Assembly: GCA_041301185.1 (NCBI GenBank)
Contig: JBFYSV010000092.1
Coordinates: 1 to 44,336, forward strand
Source: JAQBDA01 sp041301185
GTDB lineage: Bacteria > Chloroflexota > Anaerolineae > Anaerolineales > UBA4823
DNA: 44,336 nucleotides
Reading direction: 5' to 3'
Shown here: positions 1 to 8,287 of the stretch, piece by piece
Layout of the letters: each line of letters begins with the position of its first letter
Position numbering within the stretch: the stretch's first letter is position 1
The notes under the pieces: generated by a model
Database searches by the model: none
What the model was told of the DNA's origin: nothing
The model's input: only the letters and a program-made list of their open reading frames with translations
Translations under genes and position numbers: made by a program

Positions 1-57
1 TTTGGCGGGCGAAGCCCGCCAAAACACCCCCACTCCCCTCGAACTGCGTAAGACCTA
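1..57. mobile_element. Partial MITE-like palindromic element (right part)
   Basis: The window opens inside a palindromic element. A right arm of 18 bases (14-31) pairs with the visible left arm (1-10) around a GAA loop, and a right terminal repeat AACTGCGTAAGACCTA lies at 42-57. The same design recurs complete at 8035-8128, where the right half ends in AACTGCGTAAGTCCTA. No transposase is encoded, so this is a non-autonomous element or a repeat. The left half lies outside the window. Confidence 0.75.
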
Positions 58-66
58 ATTTAGATT
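39..66 (+). promoter_or_regulatory. Possible hybrid promoter at the MITE edge, upstream of the purine nucleoside phosphorylase gene
   Basis: TCGAAC (39-44, inside the element) and TAGATT (61-66, just outside it) are 16 bases apart and face the purine nucleoside phosphorylase gene starting at 141. The full copy at 8035-8128 has a similar outward-facing TTGAAC at one end. This is a weak call from hexamer similarity only. Confidence 0.25.
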
Positions 67-140
67 GTGCTGCACGGGCGGGAGAGCGCTTTTTACTGGT
101 ATCTTCAATGCGAATTTCGTGTCAGCCAAAGGGAGAAGTG

Positions 141-977
141 ATGGATAAATATCTTACCCTGGAGCAAATTGATCAGACGGTTGCCGCCATTCGCGCCCGG
201 GTTGACTCACAGCCGCGCGTCGGAATAATTCTCGGCTCGGGGCTAGGACCGCTGGCAGAGAGTGTAGAGAGCGCCACATTAGTGCCTTTCCAGGATTTAC
301 CCTACTGGCCAGTCTCCACAGTGCCAGGACACCAGGGACGGCTGGTAATCGGCAGCCTGCAAGGGCAGCAAGTCCTGGTGATGCAGGGGCGTGCTCATTT
401 TTACGAAGGCTACGATATGCCCCAAATCGGGTTGCCGGTACGGGTGATGCAACGCCTGGGAATCCAGTTTTTGATCGTAACCAATGCAGCCGGGGCTGTA
501 AATCCGGATTTTAATCCCGGAGATCTGATGCTGATCACCGACCACTTAAACCTGATCGGCATGGCGGGCAATTCCCCCTTGCGAGGCCCCAACCTGGATG
601 AGTTCGGGCCGCGCTTCCCGGATATGAGCCGGGCCTATGACCCCGAGCTGGGCAATTTAGCCCGGCAGGTGGCAGCAGAAAATAACGTCCTTTTACACCA
701 GGGAGTCTATGTCTGTCTGGCGGGGCCATCCTTTGAGACTCCGGCTGACCTGCGCTTTCTGCGCGCCATCGGTGCAGATGCAGTTGGTATGTCCACCGTG
801 CCGGAGGTAACGGTCGCCCGGCATGGGGAAACGCGTGTCCTGGGCATCTCAGGCGTCAGCAACAAAGCCAATCTGGACGGTAACACGACCACGACTCACG
901 AAGAGGTATTGGAAGCCGGAAAAGTGATCGTACCCAAGCTGGCTACGATCATCCGGGGGGTGCTGCGCCGTTTATAA
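141..977 (+). CDS. punA: Purine nucleoside phosphorylase (trimeric class)
   Basis: Cytoplasmic enzyme that splits inosine, guanosine and their deoxy forms with phosphate to free base and (deoxy)ribose-1-phosphate in purine salvage. Family signatures occur in order: the phosphate loop GSGLG near the N-terminus, GRAHFYEGY, TNAAGAVNPDF, the base and sugar region AGPSFETPAD followed by GADAVGMSTVPE, and SNKAN near the end. The length of 278 residues is typical of the trimeric class. The ATG at 141 is preferred over an in-frame ATG at 108 because GGGAGAAG lies just upstream of 141. The gene stands first in a + strand run but has 88 bases before its neighbour, so co-transcription is uncertain. A second phosphorylase-like gene lies at 8953. 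Confidence 0.93.
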   Translation: MDKYLTLEQIDQTVAAIRARVDSQPRVGIILGSGLGPLAESVESATLVPFQDLPYWPVSTVPGHQGRLVIGSLQGQQVLVMQGRAHFYEGYDMPQIGLPVRVMQRLGIQFLIVTNAAGAVNPDFNPGDLMLITDHLNLIGMAGNSPLRGPNLDEFGPRFPDMSRAYDPELGNLARQVAAENNVLLHQGVYVCLAGPSFETPADLRFLRAIGADAVGMSTVPEVTVARHGETRVLGISGVSNKANLDGNTTTTHEEVLEAGKVIVPKLATIIRGVLRRL

Positions 978-1065
978 GCTTATCGGTACAGCAATTAAGG
1001 GTAGATAGTGTGGATTTGACCTGCAGATTATCTAATCCCCAGGATACAATCTCTATAACTCCGCC

Positions 1066-1773
1066 ATGGAAGAAGCGCTTCGATTTTTCAGGGCATACGA
1101 AGTATGGATCTACCTACTTCTCGCGCTCGGGGGGTTGATCTATGTGCGAAAATTCATTCTTGCCTGGGGTGAGCTACGCGGTGCGGGATTCGGACTCGAG
1201 CGTGAGAACGCCCAATCCCGGCTTAACCAGTCTGCCGCAGTATTGGTGCTTTTGCTGACGATGGCAATCGCTGAATTTGTTCTAGTTTCATTTATCGCTC
1301 CCACCGTTCCTGGTGCTATTCCCATCCTTACGCCAACCCTGGATTTATTAGCTACCCCAACCACCACCCTACCGCCAGTCACCCCTCAGCCCGGCGAGAC
1401 TGCACTGCCGGACACCACCCCGATCACGCCAACCCAGGCGGTCGCCGGCGCCGGGTGTATCCCGGGTCAGATATTTATCGCCTATCCTCAAGAAGGCGAT
1501 GAGATCAGCGGCGCGGTTGAGATCAGCGGTACGGTGGATATTCCCAACTTCGGGTTTTACAAGCTCGAGATGAAGCGGCCTGAAGAAACGAGCTGGCTGA
1601 CCATCCTGGCAGGCAACCAGCTCCGCCGACAGGAAGTATTGGGCATCTGGAACACCAGCCTGCTCCCACCTGGTTATCACCAGCTTGGACTGGTGGTGAC
1701 AGATAACCAGGGAAAATCCAACCCGCCCTGTGTCACCCAGGTTCGGGTCACAAACCCTGAAGTAACTCCTTGA
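1066..1773 (+). CDS. Two-helix membrane protein with Pro/Thr linker and Ig-like extracytoplasmic domain
   Basis: Function unknown. Two hydrophobic helices (about residues 14-34 and 58-80) flank a short basic, charged segment, so both termini are probably outside and that segment is cytoplasmic. A Thr/Pro-rich linker (about 85-130) leads to a beta-rich C-terminal region of about 90 residues. That region contains phrases such as GAVEISGTVDIP and LVVTDNQG that resemble bacterial Ig-like or FN3-like folds, and two cysteines that could form a disulfide. This layout of membrane anchor, low-complexity linker and beta domain is common in Chloroflexota surface proteins. No strong Shine-Dalgarno precedes the ATG. 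A GNAT gene follows after 18 bases, which suggests one transcript. Confidence 0.7.
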   Translation: MEEALRFFRAYEVWIYLLLALGGLIYVRKFILAWGELRGAGFGLERENAQSRLNQSAAVLVLLLTMAIAEFVLVSFIAPTVPGAIPILTPTLDLLATPTTTLPPVTPQPGETALPDTTPITPTQAVAGAGCIPGQIFIAYPQEGDEISGAVEISGTVDIPNFGFYKLEMKRPEETSWLTILAGNQLRRQEVLGIWNTSLLPPGYHQLGLVVTDNQGKSNPPCVTQVRVTNPEVTP

Positions 1774-1791
1774 TCATGAGAGTAGAATGCT

Positions 1792-2331
1792 ATGCCTGAA
1801 ATCGAAATTCGCCCGGCAATCGCCACAGACATCCCAGAATTAATGGCCCTGGATCACACCTATTCCAGTGAATACGTCTGGCAGATGGAAATCCAGGTCG
1901 AAGACAAGCAAATCGGGATTAGTTTCCGGGAGATTCGCCTGCCCCGCTCGGTGCGCGTCGAATACCCCCGCACAACCCACACCCTGGAAGATGATTGGAC
2001 CCGCCGCTCCGGTTTATTGGTAGCAATCCTGGATTCACAGGTGGTTGGGTATGTCAGTCTGATGCTGGATATCGCCCCCATCACTACCTGGGTTACCGAT
2101 CTGGCAGTGGTGCGCCGCGTCCGCCGGCAAGGCATTGGCAGCGCGCTGGTCCTGGCAGCGCAGGAATGGGGCGAGCAACACAATACCCGCCGCCTGGTAT
2201 TGGAAATGCAACCGAAAAACCACCCGGCAGTTCAGATGGCTCAGAAATTGGGGTTCGGTTTTTGTGGCTATAACGACCGCTATTATGCCAACCATGACAT
2301 TGGCTTGTTCTTTGCCAAATCGTTACGTTAG
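1792..2331 (+). CDS. GNAT family N-acetyltransferase
   Basis: A 179-residue GCN5-related acetyltransferase that would move an acetyl group from acetyl-CoA to an amine. The substrate cannot be told from sequence. The acetyl-CoA pyrophosphate loop (motif A) is seen as RRQGIGSAL at about residues 111-119, preceded by the beta4 strand TWVTDLAVV. Motif B follows in LEMQPKNHPAVQMAQKLGF, the usual arrangement with Asn and the final GF. Its start is 18 bases after the stop of the upstream membrane protein. The N-terminal 60 residues, rich in charged and aromatic residues, are less typical and probably shape substrate choice. Confidence 0.88.
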   Translation: MPEIEIRPAIATDIPELMALDHTYSSEYVWQMEIQVEDKQIGISFREIRLPRSVRVEYPRTTHTLEDDWTRRSGLLVAILDSQVVGYVSLMLDIAPITTWVTDLAVVRRVRRQGIGSALVLAAQEWGEQHNTRRLVLEMQPKNHPAVQMAQKLGFGFCGYNDRYYANHDIGLFFAKSLR

Positions 2332-2445
2332 CAGCTACCTGGAGATGGCTATGTCCGCTGATCTTTCCTGAGCCGGTAGAGATTCCTGACCGGTAATAGG
2401 TGTAGACTCTTTACCGAAACAATCATCTTTATTAACGTTATTTCG

Positions 2446-4362
2446 ATGTACACAGCTTTCCTTACGACCCTGCAGACCCTTAATCAGCTCCTGACTGCAG
2501 GCATTGCCATCACAGCTTTCTCGTTGCTGCTGTATGCGCTCACCTTCAACCTGCGAGACAGGGTAGCTCGATCCTTCGCATTGATTTTGATCTGCGTGGT
2601 GATCGTGTTTGTGGGGGATGCCATTGGATCAGCCAGCGATGCAACAAATGAAAAGGCTTTCTGGCTACGGATTCAGTGGCTGGGAATCGTATTCCTGCCG
2701 GCTACGTATCTGCATTTCTCAGATGCAATCCTCTCCACCACCGGTCGTCCTTCACGCGGCAGGCGCAAACTGGCAGTCCGGCTGGTCTATCTGCTGTCCT
2801 TTGGATTTCTGGCTGCACTGCCCTTCTCTTTGCTGGTAGGCCAGCTGGTTGAAGATGTGCAGCCCGCGCCACACCTGGAGCGGACCTGGTTAACCGGGGT
2901 ATTCACCGCCTTTTATGCTTTGGTGATGGTCTGGGCGTGGATTAATTTGCTGCGCGCATACCGGCGCGCCGTCACCAGCGCCAGTCGCAGGCGGCTTGGC
3001 TACCTGCTGGTTGGCTCGCTGGCGCCGGCTTTGGGTTCTTACCCCTACCTGCTATTTGGCTCTTATCTTGCTGCCTGGAGCCCGCTACTGTTCTGGCTGG
3101 CAGCCCTCATCAGCAACCTGCTGGTCTCTGTTTTGTTGGTTTTGATGGCTTATGCAGTCGCGTTCTTCGGAGTGCCCTGGCCAGACCGGGTGGTGAAGAG
3201 GCGCTTATTCAAATGGCTGATGCGCGGCCCGGTCACTGCTTCGACTGTCCTGGCAGTCACTACTATTGTGCGGCGAACGGGTCAGGTGCTAGGGGCAGAT
3301 TACGCCACCGAAGTGCTCATTATCATGGTCGCAACCATTATGATCATGGAATATGTCATTACCCTGGCTGCCCCACTCTGGGAGCGCTGGCTATTCCATG
3401 GCGGTGACCGTAACGATATCGAACTGGTACAAAGATTGGAAGAGCGCTTGCTCACCTCCGGCGATATGCGCCAGTTCCTGGAATCAATCCTGGCTGCAGT
3501 GTGCGATTTGCTGCAAGCTTCTAACGGGTTCGTTGCCGCGCTGAGCGAGAAGGGTCTGGAAAGGATCATCACTATTGGCAATCTTGAAACGCTTGGAAAG
3601 GAGGATATATCGGCAGATATTCTAAAGCAGGTATCACAAAACGGGGAGTACAACAAGTTGTTTGCCTGGGGGGAGTACTGGTTGGTTCCATTGCTCCATC
3701 AAGAAGAGGAGACCGTCGAGTTATTGGGCTTAATAGGCATCTCCCGGAATTCCAGCTCAACCATCGACCAGGATCAGCGTGAACTACTTGCCATTCTGTC
3801 CCAGCGAGCTGCGTTAGCGCTGGCAGACCGGCGCATCCAGGAACAGGTATTCACATCTCTGCAAAGCCTTACGCCGCAGGTGGAATTAATCCAAAGCTTG
3901 CGCGCCGCGGCGCGCTATACCGATGGCGGCTCACTGGCGCAGGTGCTTACCCAGCCGGCAGCGGTGATTGCAGAGGACAATTATTCGCTATGGGTCAAAG
4001 ACGCTCTCTCCCACTATTGGGGCGGGCCAAAGCTGACCGAAAGCCCCTTAATGAAACTGCGAATCGTCCAGCAAGCGATGGACGAGCACGATGGGAATCC
4101 GACCAATGCCTTGCGAGCCATTTTGCGCCAGGCTATCGACCAGACCCGTCCGGAGGGCGAGAGGCGATTCACGGGTGAGTGGATCTTGTACAATATCCTG
4201 GAGCTAAAATTCCTGGAGGGGAAGAAAGTGCGAGAGGTGGCAAGCCGCCTGGCAATGTCTGAGGCCGATCTTTACCGCAAGCAGCGCGTGGCGATCGAGG
4301 CGGTTGCCAATGCTATTCTCGAAATGGAACAACACACCACGCCAGAAAGAGCAGAGACATAA
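2446..4362 (+). CDS. Multi-TM sensor with GAF domain and C-terminal HTH-like segment
   Basis: A 638-residue membrane sensor. The first about 320 residues form roughly seven to eight hydrophobic helices, like the 7TM sensory modules found on histidine kinases. A GAF domain follows (about 330-470), with a characteristic end QRELLAILSQRAALALADRR. No HisKA, HATPase, GGDEF or PP2C domain follows. The last about 150 residues are helical and end in a segment (about 590-620) containing REVASRLAMSEADLYRKQR, which reads like a helix-turn-helix. One reading is a membrane-bound one-component regulator; another is a scaffold whose effector domain I do not recognise. It stands alone with 114 bases upstream and about 45 bases before the S1-domain gene. 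Confidence 0.72.
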   Translation: MYTAFLTTLQTLNQLLTAGIAITAFSLLLYALTFNLRDRVARSFALILICVVIVFVGDAIGSASDATNEKAFWLRIQWLGIVFLPATYLHFSDAILSTTGRPSRGRRKLAVRLVYLLSFGFLAALPFSLLVGQLVEDVQPAPHLERTWLTGVFTAFYALVMVWAWINLLRAYRRAVTSASRRRLGYLLVGSLAPALGSYPYLLFGSYLAAWSPLLFWLAALISNLLVSVLLVLMAYAVAFFGVPWPDRVVKRRLFKWLMRGPVTASTVLAVTTIVRRTGQVLGADYATEVLIIMVATIMIMEYVITLAAPLWERWLFHGGDRNDIELVQRLEERLLTSGDMRQFLESILAAVCDLLQASNGFVAALSEKGLERIITIGNLETLGKEDISADILKQVSQNGEYNKLFAWGEYWLVPLLHQEEETVELLGLIGISRNSSSTIDQDQRELLAILSQRAALALADRRIQEQVFTSLQSLTPQVELIQSLRAAARYTDGGSLAQVLTQPAAVIAEDNYSLWVKDALSHYWGGPKLTESPLMKLRIVQQAMDEHDGNPTNALRAILRQAIDQTRPEGERRFTGEWILYNILELKFLEGKKVREVASRLAMSEADLYRKQRVAIEAVANAILEMEQHTTPERAET

Positions 4363-4407
4363 TCGCAATCATATAGACGCCAACCATTCCATGAAAAGGT
4401 GGGCTTA

Positions 4408-5394
4408 ATGGTGAACAAACACTCACAAAATCCATACAAAGAATTGGAAGGGGGGCTACCACCACTGGATGAATCCTGGTGGGAAGCCGTATTAACCGAG
4501 GATGAGGCATACTTATCCCAGCCCGTACAGAAAAAGCCGTCTCCGGTTCAAGCGCCAACCAAGCCTCTGGCGGCACGCCCTGCCCCTGAAGCGCCGTCCA
4601 TAAACTGGGAAGAGGCGGAGACGCTTTTTTCTGAGGATTGCGTATGCAACTTGCAAGTGACCGGATATAACCGAGGAGGCGTCCTGGTCACCGGTCAGGG
4701 GCTGCAAGGGTTTGTGCCGATCTCGCACCTGGTTGACCTGACCGGTGATAAAGCCGGCGCCTTGCCTGAGGATTGGGCTGAACCCTATCTGGGACACACG
4801 TTGAGCCTGAAGATTATCGAATGCGATCGCGAACGCGGTCGGGTAGTATTCTCGGAGCGCGCCGCGCTGGCAGAAGCTGGCAGCCGCAACCAGCTATTGA
4901 AGCATCTTCAGACGGGTGACTGCATCACGGGAGCAGTCACTAACATCACCGATTTTGGCGTCTTCGTCGATTTGGGTGGGGTAGAAGGACTGATCCATGT
5001 CTCGGAAATTTCCTGGGGACGGGTACGCCACCCGGCAGATGTGGTCCGCTACGGGCAGCACCTGCGGGTCTACGTGATCTCAGTGGACCAGGAACGATCT
5101 CGGGTAGCGTTAAGCCTCAAGCACCTTTACCCCAATCCGTGGGATACGGCCGAGACGCGATATTACCCGGGGCTGGTGGCAGATGCTGTAATCACCAGCA
5201 TCGTGCCGTTTGGTGTTTTCGCTCGCCTGGAGGAAGGCCTAGATGGGCTGATCCATATCTCCGAAATCCACCAGGATAACGAGCACGCCAACCTGGAAGA
5301 GCTTTTCTACGAGGGGCAACTGGTGAAGGTGCGCGTTCTTCACGTGGACGCCAGCAACCAACGTTTAGGGCTGAGCACCATCATCGATTCGTAA
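4408..5394 (+). CDS. S1 RNA-binding domain protein (ribosomal S1-like)
   Basis: A 328-residue cytoplasmic protein with three S1 (OB-fold) repeats after a Pro/Ala-rich N-terminal stretch. Repeat 1 (about 72-150) is divergent (GLQGFVPISHL). Repeat 2 (about 168-240) is canonical: ITDFGVFVDLGGVEGLIHVSE. Repeat 3 (about 250-328) has VPFGVFARLEEGLDGLIHIS. S1 repeats bind single-stranded RNA, so a role like ribosomal protein S1 in mRNA binding is likely, but it is shorter than classical S1 (4-6 repeats). The ATG at 4408 is chosen over the GTG at 4399 because AAGGTGG (4396-4402) would overlap the GTG and is well placed for the ATG. ComEA starts 6 bases downstream, which suggests an operon. Confidence 0.87.
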   Translation: MVNKHSQNPYKELEGGLPPLDESWWEAVLTEDEAYLSQPVQKKPSPVQAPTKPLAARPAPEAPSINWEEAETLFSEDCVCNLQVTGYNRGGVLVTGQGLQGFVPISHLVDLTGDKAGALPEDWAEPYLGHTLSLKIIECDRERGRVVFSERAALAEAGSRNQLLKHLQTGDCITGAVTNITDFGVFVDLGGVEGLIHVSEISWGRVRHPADVVRYGQHLRVYVISVDQERSRVALSLKHLYPNPWDTAETRYYPGLVADAVITSIVPFGVFARLEEGLDGLIHISEIHQDNEHANLEELFYEGQLVKVRVLHVDASNQRLGLSTIIDS

Positions 5395-5400
5395 TTCGTC

Positions 5401-6021
5401 ATGAAACCCGGATGGGCAGCAGCCTGGCTTATTGGCTTTAGCATGGTCCTCAGCTTGCTGGTCGCAGGGATCATCCTGCTGGTAAGCAGCCAGCCCAGAG
5501 GCGCGCCCATCCGGCTTCATCCACCTCCCAGCCCTCCCCTGCTCGTCATTCAGGTCAGCGGAGCGGTTGCCCAGCCGGGGGTCTACCAGCTGGCACCGGG
5601 CAGCCGCGTGCAGGACGCTATTCGGGCTGCCGGAGGGGTGCTTCCGGTAGCCAGCCTGGGGACGATCAACCAGGCTGCACCCATCGAGGACGGGGACATG
5701 GTGTGGGTACCCTTCAGCGTGCCGGAGAACGGGCAGCTTCCTGAAACCCCACCGGCCTTTCCCTCCAGGCTGCCTGAGAGTGCGCCGGAGGTTGCCGTTG
5801 AATTTCCTGTCAATATCAACACAGCCACAGCCGAAGAGCTGGAAGCGCTGCCTGGAATCGGAACCGAGCTAGCCCGCCGCATCATCGAATACCGGACCGT
5901 GAACGGGCCATTTACTGATCCAGAGGATATTCAGAACGTGGATGGAATTGGCAGCGGCAAGTTCGAGGCGATCAAAGACCTGATCGCAGTCGATAGCGCC
6001 CCGCCTGGAAGCGCCCCATAA
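5401..6021 (+). CDS. comEA: ComEA-type DNA-binding competence protein
   Basis: Membrane-anchored DNA receptor of the natural transformation machinery, expected to bind incoming double-stranded DNA outside the membrane. It has an N-terminal signal anchor (about 5-30), a Pro-rich linker, and an SLBB-like domain with VSGAVAQPGVYQL and a following DAIRAAGG (about 50-105). A second linker leads to the C-terminal helix-hairpin-helix pair: NINTATAEELEALPGIG and then VDGIGSGKFEAI. Domain order and length (206 residues) fit ComEA. It starts 6 bases after the S1-domain gene. No ComEC or other competence gene is in the window. Confidence 0.92.
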   Translation: MKPGWAAAWLIGFSMVLSLLVAGIILLVSSQPRGAPIRLHPPPSPPLLVIQVSGAVAQPGVYQLAPGSRVQDAIRAAGGVLPVASLGTINQAAPIEDGDMVWVPFSVPENGQLPETPPAFPSRLPESAPEVAVEFPVNINTATAEELEALPGIGTELARRIIEYRTVNGPFTDPEDIQNVDGIGSGKFEAIKDLIAVDSAPPGSAP

Positions 6022-6052
6022 CGGGACAAAAACAAAACCGAGTGCGAAGGAG

Positions 6053-6943
6053 TTAAGTCAACGCAGCCTGAGCCAGGCGCTGCCTGGCATGCTGGGCATA
6101 GTCCGGATTAATTTCATAGCCAACATAGCCTCGCCCGTCTGCCCAAGCAGCCAGGCAGGTGGTACCGCTGCCAACAAAGGGGTCCAGGACGATATCACCC
6201 CTGAACGTGTACAACTGGATCAACCGGTGGGGCAGCTCTTCCGGAAAGGGGGCCGGGTGACCGATTTTCCTGGCAGAGACTGCCTGGAAGGTCCACACGC
6301 TCTTGGTCCATTCCAGGAACTCTTCTTTCGTAATCGTGCTCTCGCCGCCTTCCCGTTTGCGGCGGAATGTGCCTTTAGAGAAGACCAGAATATACTCGTG
6401 CACATCGCGTAAAACCGGGTTGGCTGCCGACTTCCAGCTTCCCCAGGCGGTGGATGGGCTGGCGCTGGCAGCCTTGTTCCAGATGATCTCACCGCGCATC
6501 AGGTATCCAATAGCGAGCATTTGGTCGATGATATAGCTGTGCAAAGGTAGATAAGGCTTGCGACCCAGGTTAGCGATATTTATACACGCCCGTCCGCCCG
6601 GCACCAGCACCCGGTAGGTTTCCACCCATACCCGATTGAGCAGTTCAAGATACTCGCTCAGGTTTAAGTCGTCATCGTAATCTTTGGAAGCATTGTAAGG
6701 CGGTGAGGTGATCATCAGATGAACGCTGTGATCTGGCAGCTCGACCATCGATTCGCTGGATTTAGTAAAAATCTGGTTGAGCCGCTCTGGCGGGATGGGG
6801 TTTTCGCCCGCCTCAAAATCATTTTCCCCGGGAATGGCTTCGTACAGACGGCTGGTGTAGAACTTGGTGGCATCGTGGCTGACACGGCCTTGTGTGCCGT
6901 ATGAGCTGGTGCGGGTTCGCTTGCCGGATTTTTTAGTCATCAT
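6053..6943 (-). CDS. Orphan DNA methyltransferase, beta class (N4-cytosine or N6-adenine)
   Basis: SAM-dependent DNA methyltransferase of about 296 residues. The catalytic motif IV TSPPYN (about residues 79-84) comes before the SAM-binding motif I LDPFVGSGTT (about 250), the order that defines the beta class. The SPPY form favours N4-cytosine methylation, but N6-adenine activity cannot be excluded. KIGHPAPFPEELP before motif I is also typical. A GGAAGA lies very close to the first ATG, so the second in-frame ATG (6940) may be the true start. No restriction endonuclease gene is adjacent: ComEA lies convergently on one side and PspC divergently on the other. Upstream on the minus strand a TATAAT-like box lies at 6984-6989 without a convincing -35. 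Confidence 0.9.
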   Translation of the reverse strand: MMTKKSGKRTRTSSYGTQGRVSHDATKFYTSRLYEAIPGENDFEAGENPIPPERLNQIFTKSSESMVELPDHSVHLMITSPPYNASKDYDDDLNLSEYLELLNRVWVETYRVLVPGGRACINIANLGRKPYLPLHSYIIDQMLAIGYLMRGEIIWNKAASASPSTAWGSWKSAANPVLRDVHEYILVFSKGTFRRKREGGESTITKEEFLEWTKSVWTFQAVSARKIGHPAPFPEELPHRLIQLYTFRGDIVLDPFVGSGTTCLAAWADGRGYVGYEINPDYAQHARQRLAQAALT

Positions 6944-7125
6944 TCTTCCAGGGGCTGGCTGTTTTTTTATAGTGCTCGCCTTGATTATACTTATATCCCG
7001 ACCTGATGATGCAAGACTTGCAACCTAAACTGGTTTTCTACGTAAACATAGTAGGTCTTATTCATTCGGGGAAGTATCCCTGAATTACAGAGATACAAAA
7101 TCAACCTGTTGAAGGGAGTGTAACC

Positions 7126-7365
7126 ATGTCTGCTGAGTATCGTAAACTTTACCGTTCGCGCAGCGAGCGCATGATCGCAGGTGTGTGTGGAGGCCTGGGA
7201 GATTATTTTGGCATCGACCCCACCCTGGTCCGCTTGCTGTTCGTTGTGGCTACCTTGTTTGGCGGTCCGATGGGGCCGATCGCCTACCTGATCTTCATGA
7301 TCGTGGTACCCAACGAAGCCGAAGTACAGCCATCTGTGGCGGTGGAAACCTCAGAACCCGAGTAA
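7126..7365 (+). CDS. pspC: PspC domain membrane protein
   Basis: A 79-residue PspC-domain protein. The hallmark is YRSRSERMIAGVCGGLGDYF followed by DPTLVRLLFVV, then a hydrophobic stretch with GPIAYLIFMIVVPNE. PspC domains occur in envelope-stress proteins, but the partner here is not known. A good ribosome site, GAAGGGAG, lies 9 bases before the ATG. It is monocistronic, because a strong terminator follows within 25 bases and the neighbours face other ways. Confidence 0.92.
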   Translation: MSAEYRKLYRSRSERMIAGVCGGLGDYFGIDPTLVRLLFVVATLFGGPMGPIAYLIFMIVVPNEAEVQPSVAVETSEPE

Positions 7366-7386
7366 ATCCAGACAATCAGCCGGGTG

Positions 7387-7429
7387 ACAGGGTGTTGGCG
7401 AGACAGCGCTGCCAACACCCTGTTTTTTT
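7387..7429 (+). terminator. Rho-independent terminator after pspC
   Basis: A perfect 13-bp stem (ACAGGGTGTTGGC at 7387-7399 with its complement at 7411-7423) around an 11-base loop is followed by a T run to 7429. It lies 21 bases after the pspC stop. The other strand has no T run, so it works for + transcripts only. Confidence 0.93.
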
Positions 7430-7448
7430 CATAACAGGACACCAGGAT

Positions 7449-8003
7449 TTACAGCTTGGGCAAGACAATGGCTTCCTGTTTTTGGTATTTGCCCTTTTTA
7501 TCCGCATAGGACGTCTCGCACTCTTCGTCCGCCTCGAAGAAGAGTACCTGAGCAATGCCTTCATTGGCGTAAATCCTGGCGGGCAGGGGGGTTGTATTGG
7601 AAATTTCCAGGGTGACAAAACCCTCCCATTCCGGCTCGAAGGGAGTGACGTTGACGATGATCCCGCAGCGGGCGTAGGTGCTTTTGCCCAGGCAGACAGT
7701 GAGCACTTTGCGCGGGATGCGGAAATATTCGACGGTGCGCGCCAGGGCAAACGAGTTGGGTGGGATGACACACACCTCCCCTTTGAAATCCACCATCGAC
7801 TTCGGATCAAAATGCTTGGGGTCGACGACTGCCGAGAAGACGTTGGTGAAGATCTTGAACTCGTCAGCCACGCGGATATCGTAGCCGTACGAGGATACAC
7901 CAAAAGAGATCACCCCATTGCGCACCTGCCCGGCCTCGAACGGTTCGATCATCCTGTGTTCCAGAGCCATCTTGCGAATCCAGTGGTCGGGTTTCAGCCC
8001 CAT
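7449..8003 (-). CDS. dcd: dCTP deaminase
   Basis: Converts dCTP to dUTP (or to dUMP in bifunctional members), feeding dTMP synthesis. The length of 184 residues is normal. Family markers are present: SSYGYDIRV near residue 38, GKSTYARCG (the Ser and Arg of the active site) and EGFVTLEISNTTPLP with the catalytic Glu. The start at 8003 has GGGAGG 7 bases upstream. Its promoter region abuts the MITE at 8035-8128, and the best -35 hexamer lies inside that element. It is convergent with pspC, whose terminator lies between them. Confidence 0.95.
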   Translation of the reverse strand: MGLKPDHWIRKMALEHRMIEPFEAGQVRNGVISFGVSSYGYDIRVADEFKIFTNVFSAVVDPKHFDPKSMVDFKGEVCVIPPNSFALARTVEYFRIPRKVLTVCLGKSTYARCGIIVNVTPFEPEWEGFVTLEISNTTPLPARIYANEGIAQVLFFEADEECETSYADKKGKYQKQEAIVLPKL

Positions 8004-8024
8004 GAAGATACCTCCCAGGTTAAT

Positions 8025-8053
8025 TTAATAGATGTAGGAGTTACGCAGTTCAA
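8025..8053 (-). promoter_or_regulatory. Predicted dcd promoter with its -35 inside the MITE
   Basis: On the minus strand TTGAAC (8048-8053) and TATTAA (8025-8030) are exactly 17 bases apart, and the dcd Shine-Dalgarno follows about 10 bases downstream. The -35 is within the element and the -10 is in the flank. Confidence 0.5.
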
Positions 8054-8128
8054 GGGGAAAGTGGGGGTGTTTTAGCGGGCTACGCCCGCCAAAACACCCC
8101 CATAGATCCACCAACTGCGTAAGTCCTA
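8035..8128. mobile_element. Complete 94-bp MITE-like element
   Basis: A non-coding palindrome bounded by 16-base terminal inverted repeats: TAGGAGTTACGCAGTT (8035-8050) and AACTGCGTAAGTCCTA (8113-8128), one mismatch. An inner hairpin has 18-base arms (8063-8080 and 8084-8101) with one mismatch and a TAC loop. It is flanked by AGATG on both sides (8030-8034 and 8129-8133), a likely 5-bp target duplication. A TA dinucleotide at both ends would also fit a TA-duplicating family. The right part of a second copy starts the window (1-57). Confidence 0.85.
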
Positions 8129-8287
8129 AGATGATCAAAAATACGAAACTATTCGAGGCTGGATTATACGCGAAAACCGTGGAATGCGAAACCTGTTGTT
8201 TTCTTGATGGATATTACAGACCAAACTTGAACAATAACCAGTGAATACTGTACTGATTATGGTATCCTTATATTTGGAGGAATTAAG

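Noticed and set aside
7185..8075. A 296-residue open frame on the + strand across pspC and dcd
   Set aside because: It overlaps two well-supported genes and a terminator, and its translation has no family features.
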